From Tretioscincus oriximinensis (taxonomy: Eukaryota; Chordata; Lepidosauria; Squamata; Gymnophthalmidae), in the NCBI GenBank assembly GCA_022410635.1, contig JAJVDF010000466.1, positions 599,860-663,859 on the forward strand: DNA of 64,000 bases. Reading direction: 5' to 3'. Of this stretch, positions 11,501-22,516 are shown one piece after another (the first letter of the stretch is position 1; each line of letters starts with the position of its first letter). The notes below the pieces were generated by a model. That model did not search any database. It saw only the letters and a program-made list of their open reading frames with translations, and had not been told where the DNA came from. The position numbers and the translations under genes are program-made.

Positions 11501-12370
11501 TAAAAATTTGTATTGATCCCAGCCAGTCACATAATTAATAGTTGACTGTGAACAAAATCCTATTTCTGGCATTTGGAACATCAGTATTAGATACTATTTA
11601 CATTTCCAGATTTTTTNAAATTAGCTTTATCTGGCAAGATTCTAATGCATAGTGTTCATCAGGATTGTAACACTGAACACTCACTTGTGCAACAATTTTA
11701 ATTATACAACAAAGTGAGATACAAGTAATGGGAATTATAAATTAAATCAGGTGAATCTTACAGAGTTCATACTTGCATTTATCAACTAATATTCAGTAAG
11801 GCAGGGGTGTGAATTGTATTGGAGAAAAAAAATATACATCATTCTGTAGAAAAAAACTTGTTCACAACNTATTTCTCTCTTCTCAAATGAAGTTGTTTAA
11901 TGACATAGTAAATCTTAAACCCCAGAGAGCAGCAGGAATGTTTCATTTAGAAACAAGTGAATATATTACTGGAAAATATAAAGACAATTTGGGTGATATA
12001 ATGGTGAAGAAACAGTTCAAGTTTTCTAATCAGAAAATTAGGTTTTGTTTTCTCAAAGTATTGCTCAAACTGCCATCATTCTATAAACATTTGCTTTCTT
12101 ACAGCATTTGGAAGTCTAAAAAAAGTATTTCAAAATGACATAACTATATCCTGTTTTCAAGGAGAAAAGCACTATCTCCACTAAGGTAGGATTCTTAGTA
12201 TTCCAGAGGTGTAGGCTGTGACAGAGCTTATGGCTAAATAATGCACAGTGGTTTAAAATGCTAATTTAGAAAATAATCGGCAGTCATCAGCCATCACAAT
12301 ATATTCTCCTGCTCTTTTAAGAGATTTTCTGCATATTATAAGTTACCTCTAAGTTACTGTTTCAACACAT

Positions 12371-12478
12371 ACTTTTAATCCATCCGCAGTCCTGATAAAC
12401 TGCAATAAATCAGAAAAAAATCCCGGTTTTTCCCCCTGCATTAATCCAGTTCTTCAGCACTGAAAATGGATAAAAAGT
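12371..12478. mobile_element. Foldback mini-element, TTTTAATCCAT family (copy 2)
   Basis: CTTTTAATCCATCCGCAGTC at the left is mirrored by CACTGAAAATGGATAAAAAG at the right, with an inner CCCGG/TTTTTCCCCC part. Confidence 0.65.
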
Positions 12479-13044
12479 GTGACTTGGAACAGCATAAAAT
12501 GAACAGTTAAGACCACAATTATCCTGTTTCCTGCATTATAATATACATTAACTTCATTTTTATCATACAGGGACATTGTATTCATAACTTTGCTATACAA
12601 AATTACACCAATGGATACAATCGGTTTTCTCCTTAGCACCTTTCCATCTGACGCGTTGCTTTATTTTAAAAGAGCAGTAGATATCTGGCATGCAGTTTCC
12701 AGGAGACCTTTTCAAGGAAACCATTCTTCCTTTCCTCACTCCTGAAAATCTTTCACATCTTCACTCTTTTTTTTAAGGTCTTGGAAATTGTCACTTAAAT
12801 ATGGAAAACTGTAGGAAGGAAGGCAAACAGGGTGTCTTCCACTCTTTCATTTCAGCAGCCCGTGTTGGTGTTATAAGTTCAACAGGTTTATAGCTGTCCT
12901 AATAGAACTTTCACATTAGTCCTTTAGCATCTGAGAAGCTGGTGCTAGTGGCATTGCAACTTTCACTGTAGCTTGATGATGAGCTTAGTGTACTTGAACC
13001 TGTTGTAGACTCTGCATGGAAGACGAACAAAAATGGCTCGTTAA

Positions 13045-13203
13045 TAAAATTATTTATTTGTACTTATATCCCGCTCTATACCCGAAGGTCTCAGGGCAGC
13101 CAACTGTGACTGGCCCAAGGTCACCCAGCTGGCTTTCATGGAGGAGTGGGGAATCGAACCGGGAGACTCCCAAATGCAAGTCCAACACTACACCAAACTG
13201 GCT
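13045..13203 (-). repeat. tRNA-derived SINE with L2-like tail
   Basis: In minus orientation: tRNA-like head CCAGTTTGGTGTAGTG, B-box GGTTCGATTCC, TGGGTGACCTTGGGCCAGTC, then CTGAGACCTTCGGGTATAG and an AAATAAAT tail. Confidence 0.9.
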
Positions 13204-13779
13204 TCATACTTGCATTTATCAACTAAATGGTATACATGATGAAACAAATGTACTAAGAAATGTCTCATGAGATCTGATCCATGGCCATTTAGACCAATTG
13301 ACTGTTCTCCTAGACAGTAACTTCACAGAGCAATGACCTTTCTGATCTTACTGCTGGTCAGTATTAAAAAGTGGACTATGGAGCTTATTTGTAAATAATA
13401 GTGTGGAGAAAGCCCCCCCTCCCCCCCGGCTTCCTGCTAGGATGTTCTGTCTGCATGAGTACACTGTTCCCAATTGTCAGTGAATATGATTAAACAGGTC
13501 CACCGATGTACGAGTGCTGGGAATGAGATTATGGAGGCATGCAGAAGATGAACCTCTTTTGTTCATCTTTTGTTATTGTTTACTAGGGAAATCATTTTGG
13601 CAGTACAGCAAATTGTGTTGTCAAAATGAGTCTTTTGGGGACTTCAGAAGCTGGCTTTGAAGCTCATGTTTGCTGTGAGGCTAGATGAATCTGAACTGGG
13701 ACAGTCAAAACTGCGCAAAGTAGTTCCACCCCAAAGCAATCTGTCTTAGTTTTGGAGTGGACTATCTTAATTCAGATCA

Positions 13780-13940
13780 GCAAAGGGGCTAGTAGCACTT
13801 AGAGACTAACAGGAGAAAAGTGGGTGGCATAAGCTTTTGTAGACACGTCTACTTCTTCTGAAGAAGTAGACATGTCTACGGCAGCTTACACCCCCTACTT
13901 TTCTCCTGTTAGTCTCTAAGTGCTAATAGCCCCTTTGCTG
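13780..13940. mobile_element. Head-to-head pair of Penelope-like 3' tails
   Basis: About 79 bp of tail on the minus strand (13780-13858) meets about 82 bp on the plus strand (13858-13940) at CTTCTTCTGAAGAAG, giving a long near-perfect palindrome. The outer ends are AGCAAAGGGGCTA and its complement. Confidence 0.85.
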
Positions 13941-14039
13941 GACTTTCTACTGGACTAACACAGCTATTTCTCTGAAATTAATTCAGATCAGGTGATCTAA
14001 ACTCAGTGCAGAAAATCCCTAAGAAAAGAAAAGTAGTTT

Positions 14040-14732
14040 GGGCTGTGTTCCCATGAGGGGAAAAAACAAGGATCTAAAGCTGTGGGGATCCAAGCTGACA
14101 AAATGCACTTTCCATGAAATCCTTCTCGAACATACTTCGGCCATGCTCGGATCATACAGCAACGCGTGTTCTGAGTGGAATTTGCTCAGAAACCCATCAC
14201 CATTGCAGCTTAAGGCAATTCGCATTAACTGCACTGTGGCCACGCTTTCTAAAGAGATATCTTTCCCCTTTTCACGAAGCCAATAGGAAGGTTGCAAACA
14301 GCTGATCCAACCTCTTTTGAACTGAAACAGTAGCAACACAAAAACACCTTTAAAATAGCACTTTTAAAATCAGCTGTTTGTAGTCTTCGATCAACTCCGT
14401 CAAAAACAAGGGGAATTCCCCTTTCAGGAAAACTGCAAACAGCTGATTTTAAAAGTGACGTTTTTTCCTGTTGTTGCTGCTTCAATACAAAAGAGGTTGA
14501 ACTGACTTCATGTACAAAAGGGGAAAGAAATCTCTTTAGATCTCCTGCTGCCCTGGAATCTAGGCTTTGGAGTTCCTTCTGCCTTTCTCAGAAGACTCTC
14601 AAAGCCCAGACCTCCAGCAGCATGTATGTGGGTACTTAAACTGGGCAGGGGACAATAGAAAACAGTGAAGTGAATCTTAATTCACTTCGTTGCTTTCTGT
14701 TCCAGTTTTAGCGCCCTCGTGAGAACCCAGCC
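14040..14732. mobile_element. 693-bp non-autonomous inverted-repeat (MITE-like) element
   Basis: Ends GGGCTGTGTTCCCATGAGGG and its imperfect inverse CCCTCGTGAGAACCCAGCC. The core has long inverted arms, including an exact 20-bp inverted match (14361-14380 and 14436-14455) and outer AAAGAGAT...TTTCCCCTTTT arms. ORFs inside are not homologous to anything I know. It lies about 260 bp beyond the MCF2L stop, so it may be in the 3' UTR. Confidence 0.75.
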
Positions 14733-14988
14733 TTAGAGGTGCAGTATCCAAAACACTCTTCAAAAATGTATTTTGGGTCCTTTAATGTGAATCAGTATTA
14801 GGATGGGAACACTACTATGCACATATTACCATCTCTAAGTTGCTTTTGAGTTCCTTTTTTATAATGAGTGTGGTTACAGATTCTCTCAGTAGCTGCCCAA
14901 GAATATGCCCAAGTAACAACTAAAAAGGTGAGAACTGAATTTGTACAAAACAGAATAATAAATGCAGAAAGAAATAAAAACTTGAAAA

Positions 14989-15163
14989 TTAGTTGACTTG
15001 ATATTGACGATTTAAATGAACTGCAAGGTACCTTGAGGGATTTGCAAGGATCGCCTTACCCGAGTTGCTCAAAGAGAGAACAGATTTTGAGTTGTTCAAC
15101 AGCATCACCAGGGTACTGACTGGAAGACAGCCTTCTTTGTTTGTGCTCAGATTCTTTATATAC
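14989..15163 (-). CDS. MCF2L: MCF2L last coding exon: SH3 end and C-terminus
   Basis: The 175-bp stretch from acceptor ATCCTAG to a TAA at 14989-14991 encodes YIKNLSTNKEGCLPVSTL, aligned with human YVRDPTTGKEGWVPASSL, then LSLSNSGKAI and a tail ending RQYQVN. The SH3 G-x-x-P element is kept, but the usual Trp before it is Cys. The pyrimidine tract is weak, so this exon is less certain than the others, although the phase and alignment fit. Confidence 0.85.
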
Positions 15164-15636
15164 CTAGGATAATATATGCAAACTGGGTGATTTCAGGGAT
15201 CCCACATCACGGTGGTTCTAGATGTACAAATAATTTGCTTCCATTTCCCTCCTCAGGCACTAATATCAGTTCCATTAGATGGTTGGACAAAGCCAAGAAA
15301 ATGCACATGATGTTAGTCTAACTACCTGGCACCTTCTTTGAGACGTTAAGGTACGGGGAGGGATAGACATAAATAAAACTTATTAATAAAAATGACTTGA
15401 CTTCAAAGCATTAATATTAAAACTATAGTCCCGATTTGAAAATAGTAAGACAGGAAGCATACAGAACACATTTTGTTCTGATGCATTTTTCATATTCTGA
15501 ATGAAGAAGATTCCAGAATTAAAGGTTTTACAAACTAATTAACTAAAGCTGAAAAGAGGACCCTCGAGATGTGCTGTACAGTTCTAGCTTAGTCTGATAT
15601 TAACTTAAATTNAAATATGAATTAGGTTGTTCGTAC

Positions 15637-15749
15637 CAAAGTCCATCTTCTCTTTCCTGGATCAGCTGAACTAACTCGCCACTTCTCAGCATCATATCTT
15701 CAGAGCCGCCTTTATCATAATCTGCAACAACTGTGTATTTTCCGGGTGT
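15637..15749 (-). CDS. MCF2L: MCF2L exon, SH3 domain N-terminal part
   Basis: The 113-bp exon (phase 0-2) encodes TPGKYTVVADYDKGG, LRSGELVQLIQ and EREDGL, ending inside the Trp codon. VADYDKGG is the ALYDY-type strand and the RT loop. The donor is GTACGA. Confidence 0.95.
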
Positions 15750-16130
15750 CTACACAGAAAACAAAGTGATTTNATACAAAAATCTAGTATCTACTAATTC
15801 ACAATCCAGTTTTTGGGATAGCAGAATGCTGAAGTTGAATAGTTTTTTTACAAACAATTGTACAGATAAGTTCCCTGCTCAATATCCATAGGACTCATCT
15901 AAACATCACCTGGTTCTGGGCCCTGTAGAGAGAGACTGAACTTGAAGCGAGAAGCAGTTTGAATGTGCTGAACAGGTGTTCAGTACCTCAGCCTTGTATT
16001 TACTAAAGTATGCTGGTTAAATTAAGAACTTTGCCCAAATCACACATCCTGGTATGGTAGAATAATTATAAAGCTACAAACTCTGAAACCGTGTTATGAA
16101 AAATATACATACTTAATTGTATGTAATTAC

Positions 16131-16243
16131 CAGTTTTTTCTCTCNTTTTCCTTCCTCTTCTGCATCTGAGGAATTAAGTGGGTCTTCAGCACTAGACCAA
16201 CCATCATTTTCTTCAGAAGCATCAGCAGATGCTTTAGTCCATC
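16131..16243 (-). CDS. MCF2L: MCF2L exon, acidic linker before SH3
   Basis: The 113-bp exon encodes WTKASADASEENDGWSSAED and PLNSSDAEEEGK, ending KKL. It matches human DDGGWSSAEEQINSSDAEED. One N in a codon near the end leaves one residue undefined. The donor is GTAATT. Confidence 0.95.
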
Positions 16244-16982
16244 CTAAATAAATCAGTAGACCTCATTACTATTAACAATTATGCATTGAAACAATATCCA
16301 TCACTAATTTTGGAACATTATATATAAATATTATCAGACCATATGACATACGAATTAGCACAATTTCTACACAAAATTTAAGTTCTAACAGAACTTCAGC
16401 TCTAAAATAATTAACCAAATGCATACAAACAAACTACTCTGATCACTTGGTTTCTGGACCAGTTAGACTGTATTCTGTGAATGATGGCTAATCAGATCAG
16501 TTCTATGTAGTTTAACCAATGGGTTATATTTAGGAGAAACTGTATTCATAGTTTATATCAAGCAGTATTTTGTGCATGAGANCCAGATACTGTCAAATTC
16601 ATAACTAGTTAAAGTAATCAGGATAGTGATCTTCATTATGCACTTTTAAAATACCCTGTGAAAATTGTTTGTAAAACAAAAAGGTTATATAGCAAATTAT
16701 CTTTGCTGACGTTTATCCAAATCTCATGCAATTGTTGCTATTATACAACTCCTACTTTATCTGAACTTCATATGAAAACTCCCTTGAGNTCACTGACAAA
16801 GGGGCAAGTAAGTAAACAAATGTGGCAAACAAAACCAGGATTCATGATTAACGTGGAAGTTTGTATTCTAANCACAGAAATAAACATTTTTATCTGCCTC
16901 CTCGATAGCCTTAGCTTGCTTACTCCGCCCTTCTAATTATTATTTTTTCAGTTTTGCACAAAATCAAGATTTGTAAGTGATG

Positions 16983-17471
16983 CTGCATCCAGACCCAGAA
17001 TAATCTGATTGGAAAACAAATTTCTATGGGATTTGCCTCACCAGCCTCACAGATAAACCAGCAGAAGGCGGGTTTTAAAGCAGATTATCCAGATTATAGA
17101 TAAACTGGGAAAACCAGCTGTCAAATCAGGATATAGGGTTAAATCGGAAATGTTATGCTGTGTGGATAATGATGATATTTACATTCCCATAAACTTTCCC
17201 CTTCCCTTACAAAAGCAGCGTGTAAAGCCCGATACAGACAGCAGGCTAACCAACACCATTTGGGGGGAGAGACTACGACACCTCCTCTTGACAACCAACC
17301 AACAAAATGGGTGTCATATGATTGGAAAATAACATCTGCCAAGAACTGTCAGAACTACAAAATCAGGAATAAACTGTAAAGGTATGAATGCAGCGCTTTA
17401 AAGTTGGTAAACGGATTAACCAGATTATTGGGAAAATCTGNAGTAAACAAGTGCTGTGTGGATACAGCTTG
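16983..17471. mobile_element. Possible inverted-repeat element with GCTGCATCCA ends
   Basis: Begins GCTGCATCCAGACCCAGAAT with AATCTG, and ends AGATTATTGGGAAAATCTG ... TGTGTGGATACAGC, the rough inverse. Internal copies of the same words suggest a composite. Confidence 0.45.
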
Positions 17472-18488
17472 AGCTTAGGTTGTTTTCTGTGAAAACAGTC
17501 CTTTCTTCCTGCCAAATTCTTTTGGGCATCTCTGCAAGTCTATCACTGCCTGTGAGCTGGGAGGCTACAAGATGTCAGAGGAAAACCAAGCAAGCCCTTA
17601 GCAGCCAGCAACTCACAGCACTGCACACCATGCATAAAGTCCCTGTGGCCCAGGACAGATACGTTACCTTTCCTGCGCTGGGCTGCTAGCAAAAGATAAG
17701 TAGTGCTGACCCACTTGGCCCTGTTCCATGTTAACACAGAACTTGCATCTGTGAAAGAACTGAATAATGAATATCCCCAGTGCATTACACTGCAGCTACA
17801 AAGCAACCCTTGTCCTGAGCTGGTGTCTATACGCTAAATTCCTCCCTGGCTTCATGGAAGCAAAATATGAAACTAGAACATTTCGCAACATTCAACCAAT
17901 ATTTAATAGAAAAAGCTTATTTCTAATTATCTTCTTAACCTCCAACTCACCGTGTGTTGTAATTTTCCATCCATCCACAACTCGGCTTTTATCTCAAAGC
18001 CAGTTGTTGGGTTTTTTTGGAGTGTGTATGTGTCTAAAATATGAATCCAAATATTTTGGATTTGTTGGCAGTCAGTTATGGATGGTGCAGCTCATAAAAT
18101 GCCTTTCCAGAAAAGCAGATAAGATAGTAACATCTCCTGGATCTTTCTCTGATAAGCTATCCTACGATCAGATTGTGCTTTCTGCACAAATTAATTGCTG
18201 GGCAATTTTCAAAGGAAGCATTATTATTTCTGAAGGAAAAATCTTCAGAAAGAATAATTCTTGAGCGTTGACTATTTGTGCAGTAAGGAGCATCAGTGTG
18301 ACTTTAGGATAATATCAGAATTCAAAGGATTTCTTCCCGTTTTTAGAAAAAGGGATTTCTCAATGAAAGAAACCAGGAATACATATTTCAATCAAATTCC
18401 AGATACATCTGCATACAAGAAAGGGCCCCCAATGCATTTTTAGGTGGCAGCATCTACATGCTAATGGTGTAGGCCCTGATAACACATT

Positions 18489-18608
18489 ACTTTTAGACTT
18501 CCTTCAGTCTTGGAAGAACGAGCTTAATCCTTTTTGTTAAAAAAATGCACTGAATCAGGAAAAAAAATAAACTCATTCTTCAAGACTGGAGCAAGTTTAG
18601 AAAAATGT
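18489..18608. mobile_element. Foldback mini-element, possible third copy
   Basis: ACTTTTAGACTTCCTTCAGT is loosely mirrored by CAAGACTGGAGCAAGTTTAG. Same layout and inner loop (CTGAATCAGGAAAAAAAATA) as copies 1 and 2. Confidence 0.45.
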
Positions 18609-18675
18609 GTGAGCACAATCTTGTGCATGTATATCACCAGTCTTTGGTGTTAATGTGGCTCAGACGTGAGGTAGG

Positions 18676-18834
18676 CCCTGTCCCCACTGAGCCTTATTCT
18701 GGGTTATAGCTCGGTNTAGAGGTTGGTCATCCACATGACATTCGGGGCCTGCCATAGCCTACACTAGCAGGTAGATGGCACATTCCTATTCTGTACCGAG
18801 ATATAACCCAGAATAAGGCTCAGTGGGGACAGGG
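18676..18834. mobile_element. 159-bp MITE with near-perfect 39-bp terminal inverted repeats
   Basis: Starts CCCTGTCCCCACTGAGCCTT followed by ATTCTGGGTTATAGCTCGGT, and ends with the inverse through GGCTCAGTGGGGACAGGG. Best-preserved member of a family also at 1243, 27098, 27958, 54513 and 55137. Confidence 0.88.
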
Positions 18835-19119
18835 TGGTAGAAGTACTAACATCTGCAGACTGTCACTTTGAACACATTTTTGAGTCTTTTTACACACATT
18901 CATTTTTTTTTAGTTAAACGTCACAGATTAGTAGCCATCATTCTTTACATATTTAAAATCTATGTAGAATTTAGCACCTCAGCTCACTGCCTTTCCTATA
19001 CTGCTTCCTCATAGAAGTCATTCCTACTTTATGTGGGTGATATAGTCATGTTGGGTGGGGCAGTCATTGGGCTTCCCTCACACTGCAAACAGCCATCAAG
19101 GCTCTACTTTTTAGGGTCA

Positions 19120-19200
19120 TCNTATTTATTTATTTACTTGTATTTATACCCCACCTATACCAGAAGGTCTCAAGGCAGCCAATCATAAAAAATCAGGACA
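19120..19200 (-). repeat. LINE/SINE 3' tail fragment
   Basis: TATTTATTTATTTACTTGTA, then ACCCCACCTATACCAGAAGG and TCTCAAGGCAGCC: the L2-type 3' end in minus orientation. Confidence 0.75.
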
Positions 19201-19923
19201 GAGAAATGCAGCTTTATAATAGTATGCAAAAAGGGAAATTTTAGCAGGTGCATCTTATAATTCCTACAAATATCTTCTTTGTCCACACTCAGTAAAGCTG
19301 CAGTTCTCTACTACTACTATGACTACTACTACTATTAAGTACAAATAAATAATAATAAAAAATTATTAAAACAAAAAGAGAAAAGCATTGTTTAGCTCAT
19401 CGCAGAGAATATCATTGAGCATTTCTAACTTTCATTTTTACTTTGGCAGAACAGTGCTAGTATACCGATGTCCAGAAGCGTAATTTAAACTTAAAAAAAT
19501 ATAAAAGTGCTTTTAGCCAAGTCCAGTTATCTCAAGCCCTGAAAAAGAAGGACATTGGGAGTGAGTGGAAAGAAGGTTATGGGGAAGGTGTTCACTCTAT
19601 TTTTTTTACTGTGCTAGGTTGGATGACAACTAGCAAGCCCATTAGTCAGCAGTGTGGAAGAGTGCCTATGCTTTTTCAGACGATGGCCATTCATAATCTA
19701 GATTATAATTGCTTGCACAATCATGCTGGCCCTAACCAGTCTCCATACTGACCCTGAAACTTGCATAAGCTTTGAGATTAGCTTCTGAGTGCTTTGAAGG
19801 ACTTAGGAGTGAAATGTTCCTAGCCTTGGTTAACCTGAAAAGGGTTCTGAAAAGAATGCTACAGAAATAGGATTTATGTCTTCTGGACTAGTAAATCCAT
19901 CAGTAAACTTCATGGATCCTTTC

Positions 19924-20140
19924 ATGGTCTAGTGGTTAGAGTGTTAGACTCTTATCTGGAAGTCTCCCAGTTCAATACCACATTCCTCCATGAAGACAGC
20001 TGAGTGACCTGGGGCTAATCACAGTTCTTTGGAGTTCTCTCAGCCCCATCTACTTCACAAGATGTTTACTGTGAAGAACAGGTTATGTGTAAGCTGCTTT
20101 GATTCCCTTCAGGTTGAGAAAAATGTGGGATAAAAACCTA
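19924..20140 (+). repeat. tRNA-derived SINE, GTAAGCTGCTTTGA tail type
   Basis: Head TCTAGTGGTTAGAGTG, B-box-like AGTTCAATACC, body TGAGTGACCTGGGGC and CTCAGCCCCATCTACTTCAC, tail GTAAGCTGCTTTGATTCCCT then GATAAAAACC. Confidence 0.85.
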
Positions 20141-20442
20141 TTTTTCTTCCTCATCCTTCTTCTACTCCTCCATAAAAAGTGCCCAGAAGTGGGCAGGACT
20201 CATATTTCACAGAAAAGGAGTCCCTCAGTCCTCTCTCTGATCCTGCCTAAATGGCAGTACAGAAAGGCAGTGGGTTGAGAGAGTCGTATAAAATATATTA
20301 TGAAAAATAAAGAACTTCCATGCACTCATCCTAGTTTGGTGCTATGTTTTCCTATGGTAAACCTTCATGGCCTTATTGGTTGAAATTAATTGAGCAAACT
20401 CCCTGCCTTCTGAGTGAATAACGATGCAACAGAGAAGTTTGC

Positions 20443-20468
20443 TAATGATGATGATGATGATGATGATA

Positions 20469-20512
<44 letters not shown>

Positions 20513-20540
20513 AATGATGATGATGATGATGATGATAATA
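20443..20540. repeat. (GAT)n microsatellite
   Basis: About 32 GAT units with two GATAAT interruptions. A Ser-rich minus ORF here is an artefact. Confidence 0.98.
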
Positions 20541-22121
20541 AATTAGCCAGTCTGCCCCTCCCTACTTTCATTAATATTCTAGGCTAGAAAAAATAAAGAT
20601 GGGATGAGAATATCAGTACACACACTACTCTTTCCAAGGTCCTTTTGAGATTCCTTTTTGTTACATCTGAATGCAGTTTAGAAACAGGCCGAATGCCTCT
20701 ACATGCCAGCTGCAGGGAATGCAGAGAAAGTGAAATTTTATCTTCTGCTGCTTGTGAATGGCCAGCTATTCTTAAGTAGTGGCCCTCTGTTGTGTTCTGT
20801 ATACTTGAATGAGAGCAGTTCTGTCATATAATAATATCGAACTTTTTTTNAAAAAAAGATCCTCACGAATGGGCCAGAAACCAGTGTTTAACTGTTACCA
20901 CATCGGAAGCCTGTTTGTGGAAGTCTTCAGTGATAGCACATAAACCTCTCTGATCGAAAAGTTCCCTACTGATGGAAAAGTCACTAGGAAATTGGGAAAG
21001 AAACGGGGGCAAGAAAAAAAACCCTGAATTTTAATAGTTTAAAAGCCAAAACAGAATATTGTAACATTTACTGTAATGTTTATTGTAATGTTTACTGATG
21101 GATTTACTAGTCCAGATGACACACATCCAACTTCTGTAGNATTCTTTTCAGAACCCTTTTCAGGTTAACCAAGGCTAGGAACATTTCACTCCTAAGTCCT
21201 TCAAAGCACTCAGAATTCTAACCTCAAAGCTTATGCAATGGTAACAATACAAAATAAAGTCTATTGGTTTGCTTGATCAGATTTAATGAAAACATGAACA
21301 GAAAGCAGAAATAAGGAGGGGAAAAAATCACATTGCTGCTTCAACCATATTTTTGCATTGAGACTCTACCAGCAAGAGTACTAAGAGCCTTCCTTCCTCA
21401 TGTTAGAGCAGAATATGCGAGTCCCTGCGCACTGCTACAATGTTCCATCCACACTGGATGCCACTAGAGGGCTCTGCTCTGAAGTTCAGAGGCTTGCAGG
21501 AAAAAAAGGTTGGTCCCAACTAGCAGGTCTTGATGATAGTGGTCTTATAGTGCAGTAAAGTTCACAGAGAGTTTGTTAGCTTTCTGAAGATGATGAATTC
21601 TGCAGGATGAAGGCATTTCTTTATTGATTTTTTAATTATTTACGATTATAAGAGGAATCTACAAATGGATAAGGTCCCCTGATTGGAATAGTTGTATTTT
21701 TTTTCTGAATCGACGTAGGGAGAAAAGGGTTTGATGCAATTTCCCTGTGTTGTTCCAAGTTGGTGGTTTGGTTGGTTCAGTCTAGTCTGAACTGGTTGAG
21801 TGCAGTCTGGACTATCAAACTGACAGGGAAGACAATGGCTTGGTGTCACAGATTGTGCCAAAATGTTTCCTTACTCTTCCACAATATACACAACTAGAGG
21901 AGCAGAAATAAGGAAGAATTATTCACTCTTCCCAGAACAATTGTTATTTATATTGAAAATATGATCAGACACTAGGGAAAGGAAAAATGGTTTCTTTAAT
22001 GCACCTGCAATCCGTGAGTTTGTTTTGCTAGTGAAAAGGTTTTAATATGTATTTTATCACAGCTTCGTATCTCAGTATAATTTATTGTGATGAGAAATAT
22101 GAAAAATTGGTTCTTCTCTAC

Positions 22122-22196
22122 CTCTTAAACCCAACGGAGTTGGATCGCTCTTTACTTGATGCCGCTTAGTGTTTTTGTCAGGACTGGTAGGAGAAG
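22122..22196 (-). CDS. MCF2L: MCF2L alternatively used linker exon (KSDPTP)
   Basis: The 75-bp exon, symmetric in phase 1, encodes ASPTSPDKNTKRHQVKSD then PTPLGLR. Long mammalian MCF2L/Ost isoforms carry a similar block (KRHEVKSDPTP...) directly before GWSK. The acceptor is CTATGCAG and the donor GTAGAG. Because it is symmetric it can be skipped without a frameshift. Confidence 0.8.
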
Positions 22197-22516
22197 CTGC
22201 ATAGGATGAACAAGCAGAAAAAGACAGACAAAGGAGAGGGTGAAGAGCAGAAAAGAAACAAAAGGCCGCATGCAAAAAATACCTTTTGTAAATATACTTG
22301 AAAGCAGAAAAGGGACTTTGTTAACAATCTCACAATTTACCTGGCGAGGCACTCCTTGCACTAAGATAAAATGAGAAACCTAAATCACTTCTAAATGGAA
22401 AGGAAGCTTTTTGAGGATATAAATGTAAATCATTTAAAGGATTTAGTTAAAGTGTAGTTGGGGTGAGCTTTTCATGCTTATTTGTATTCCCACAAAGCTA
22501 AATCCTTTCTGAATAC

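Larger units (their letters stand above)
5580..14988. other. Intergenic region between MCF2L and F7
   Basis: No exon is recognised. The F7 promoter and signal-peptide exon should lie in this stretch, and so should the MCF2L 3' UTR at its high end. It also holds the LINE, SINE, Penelope-tail and inverted-repeat elements listed below. The remainder is AT-rich sequence with nothing I can name. Confidence 0.7.
19761..21238. repeat. 148-bp inverted repeats flanking a 1.2-kb centre
   Basis: 19761-19908 is the inverted partner of 21090-21238, with most bases matching (shared cores AAGGACTTAGGAGTGAAATG and TGGACTAGTAAATCCATCAG). The centre holds a SINE and a (GAT)n array and no transposase-like ORF. 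It may be a foldback element or a non-autonomous element later loaded with insertions. Confidence 0.85.
16244..22121. other. Large MCF2L intron, repeat-bearing
   Basis: 5.9-kb intron (allowing for the exon at 22122) with inverted-repeat elements, SINEs and a microsatellite listed separately. No further exon was recognised. Confidence 0.7.

Noticed and set aside
14019..14485. ORFs of 63-106 codons
   Set aside because: They lie within inverted arms of a non-autonomous element; mirrored peptides on both strands are expected.
17767..18264. 165-codon plus-strand ORF
   Set aside because: The longest plain ORF in an intron, but no recognisable family, no splice or start context, and on the strand opposite MCF2L. 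Probably chance.
20386..20571. Ser-rich minus-strand ORF
   Set aside because: It is the translation of a (GAT)n microsatellite.
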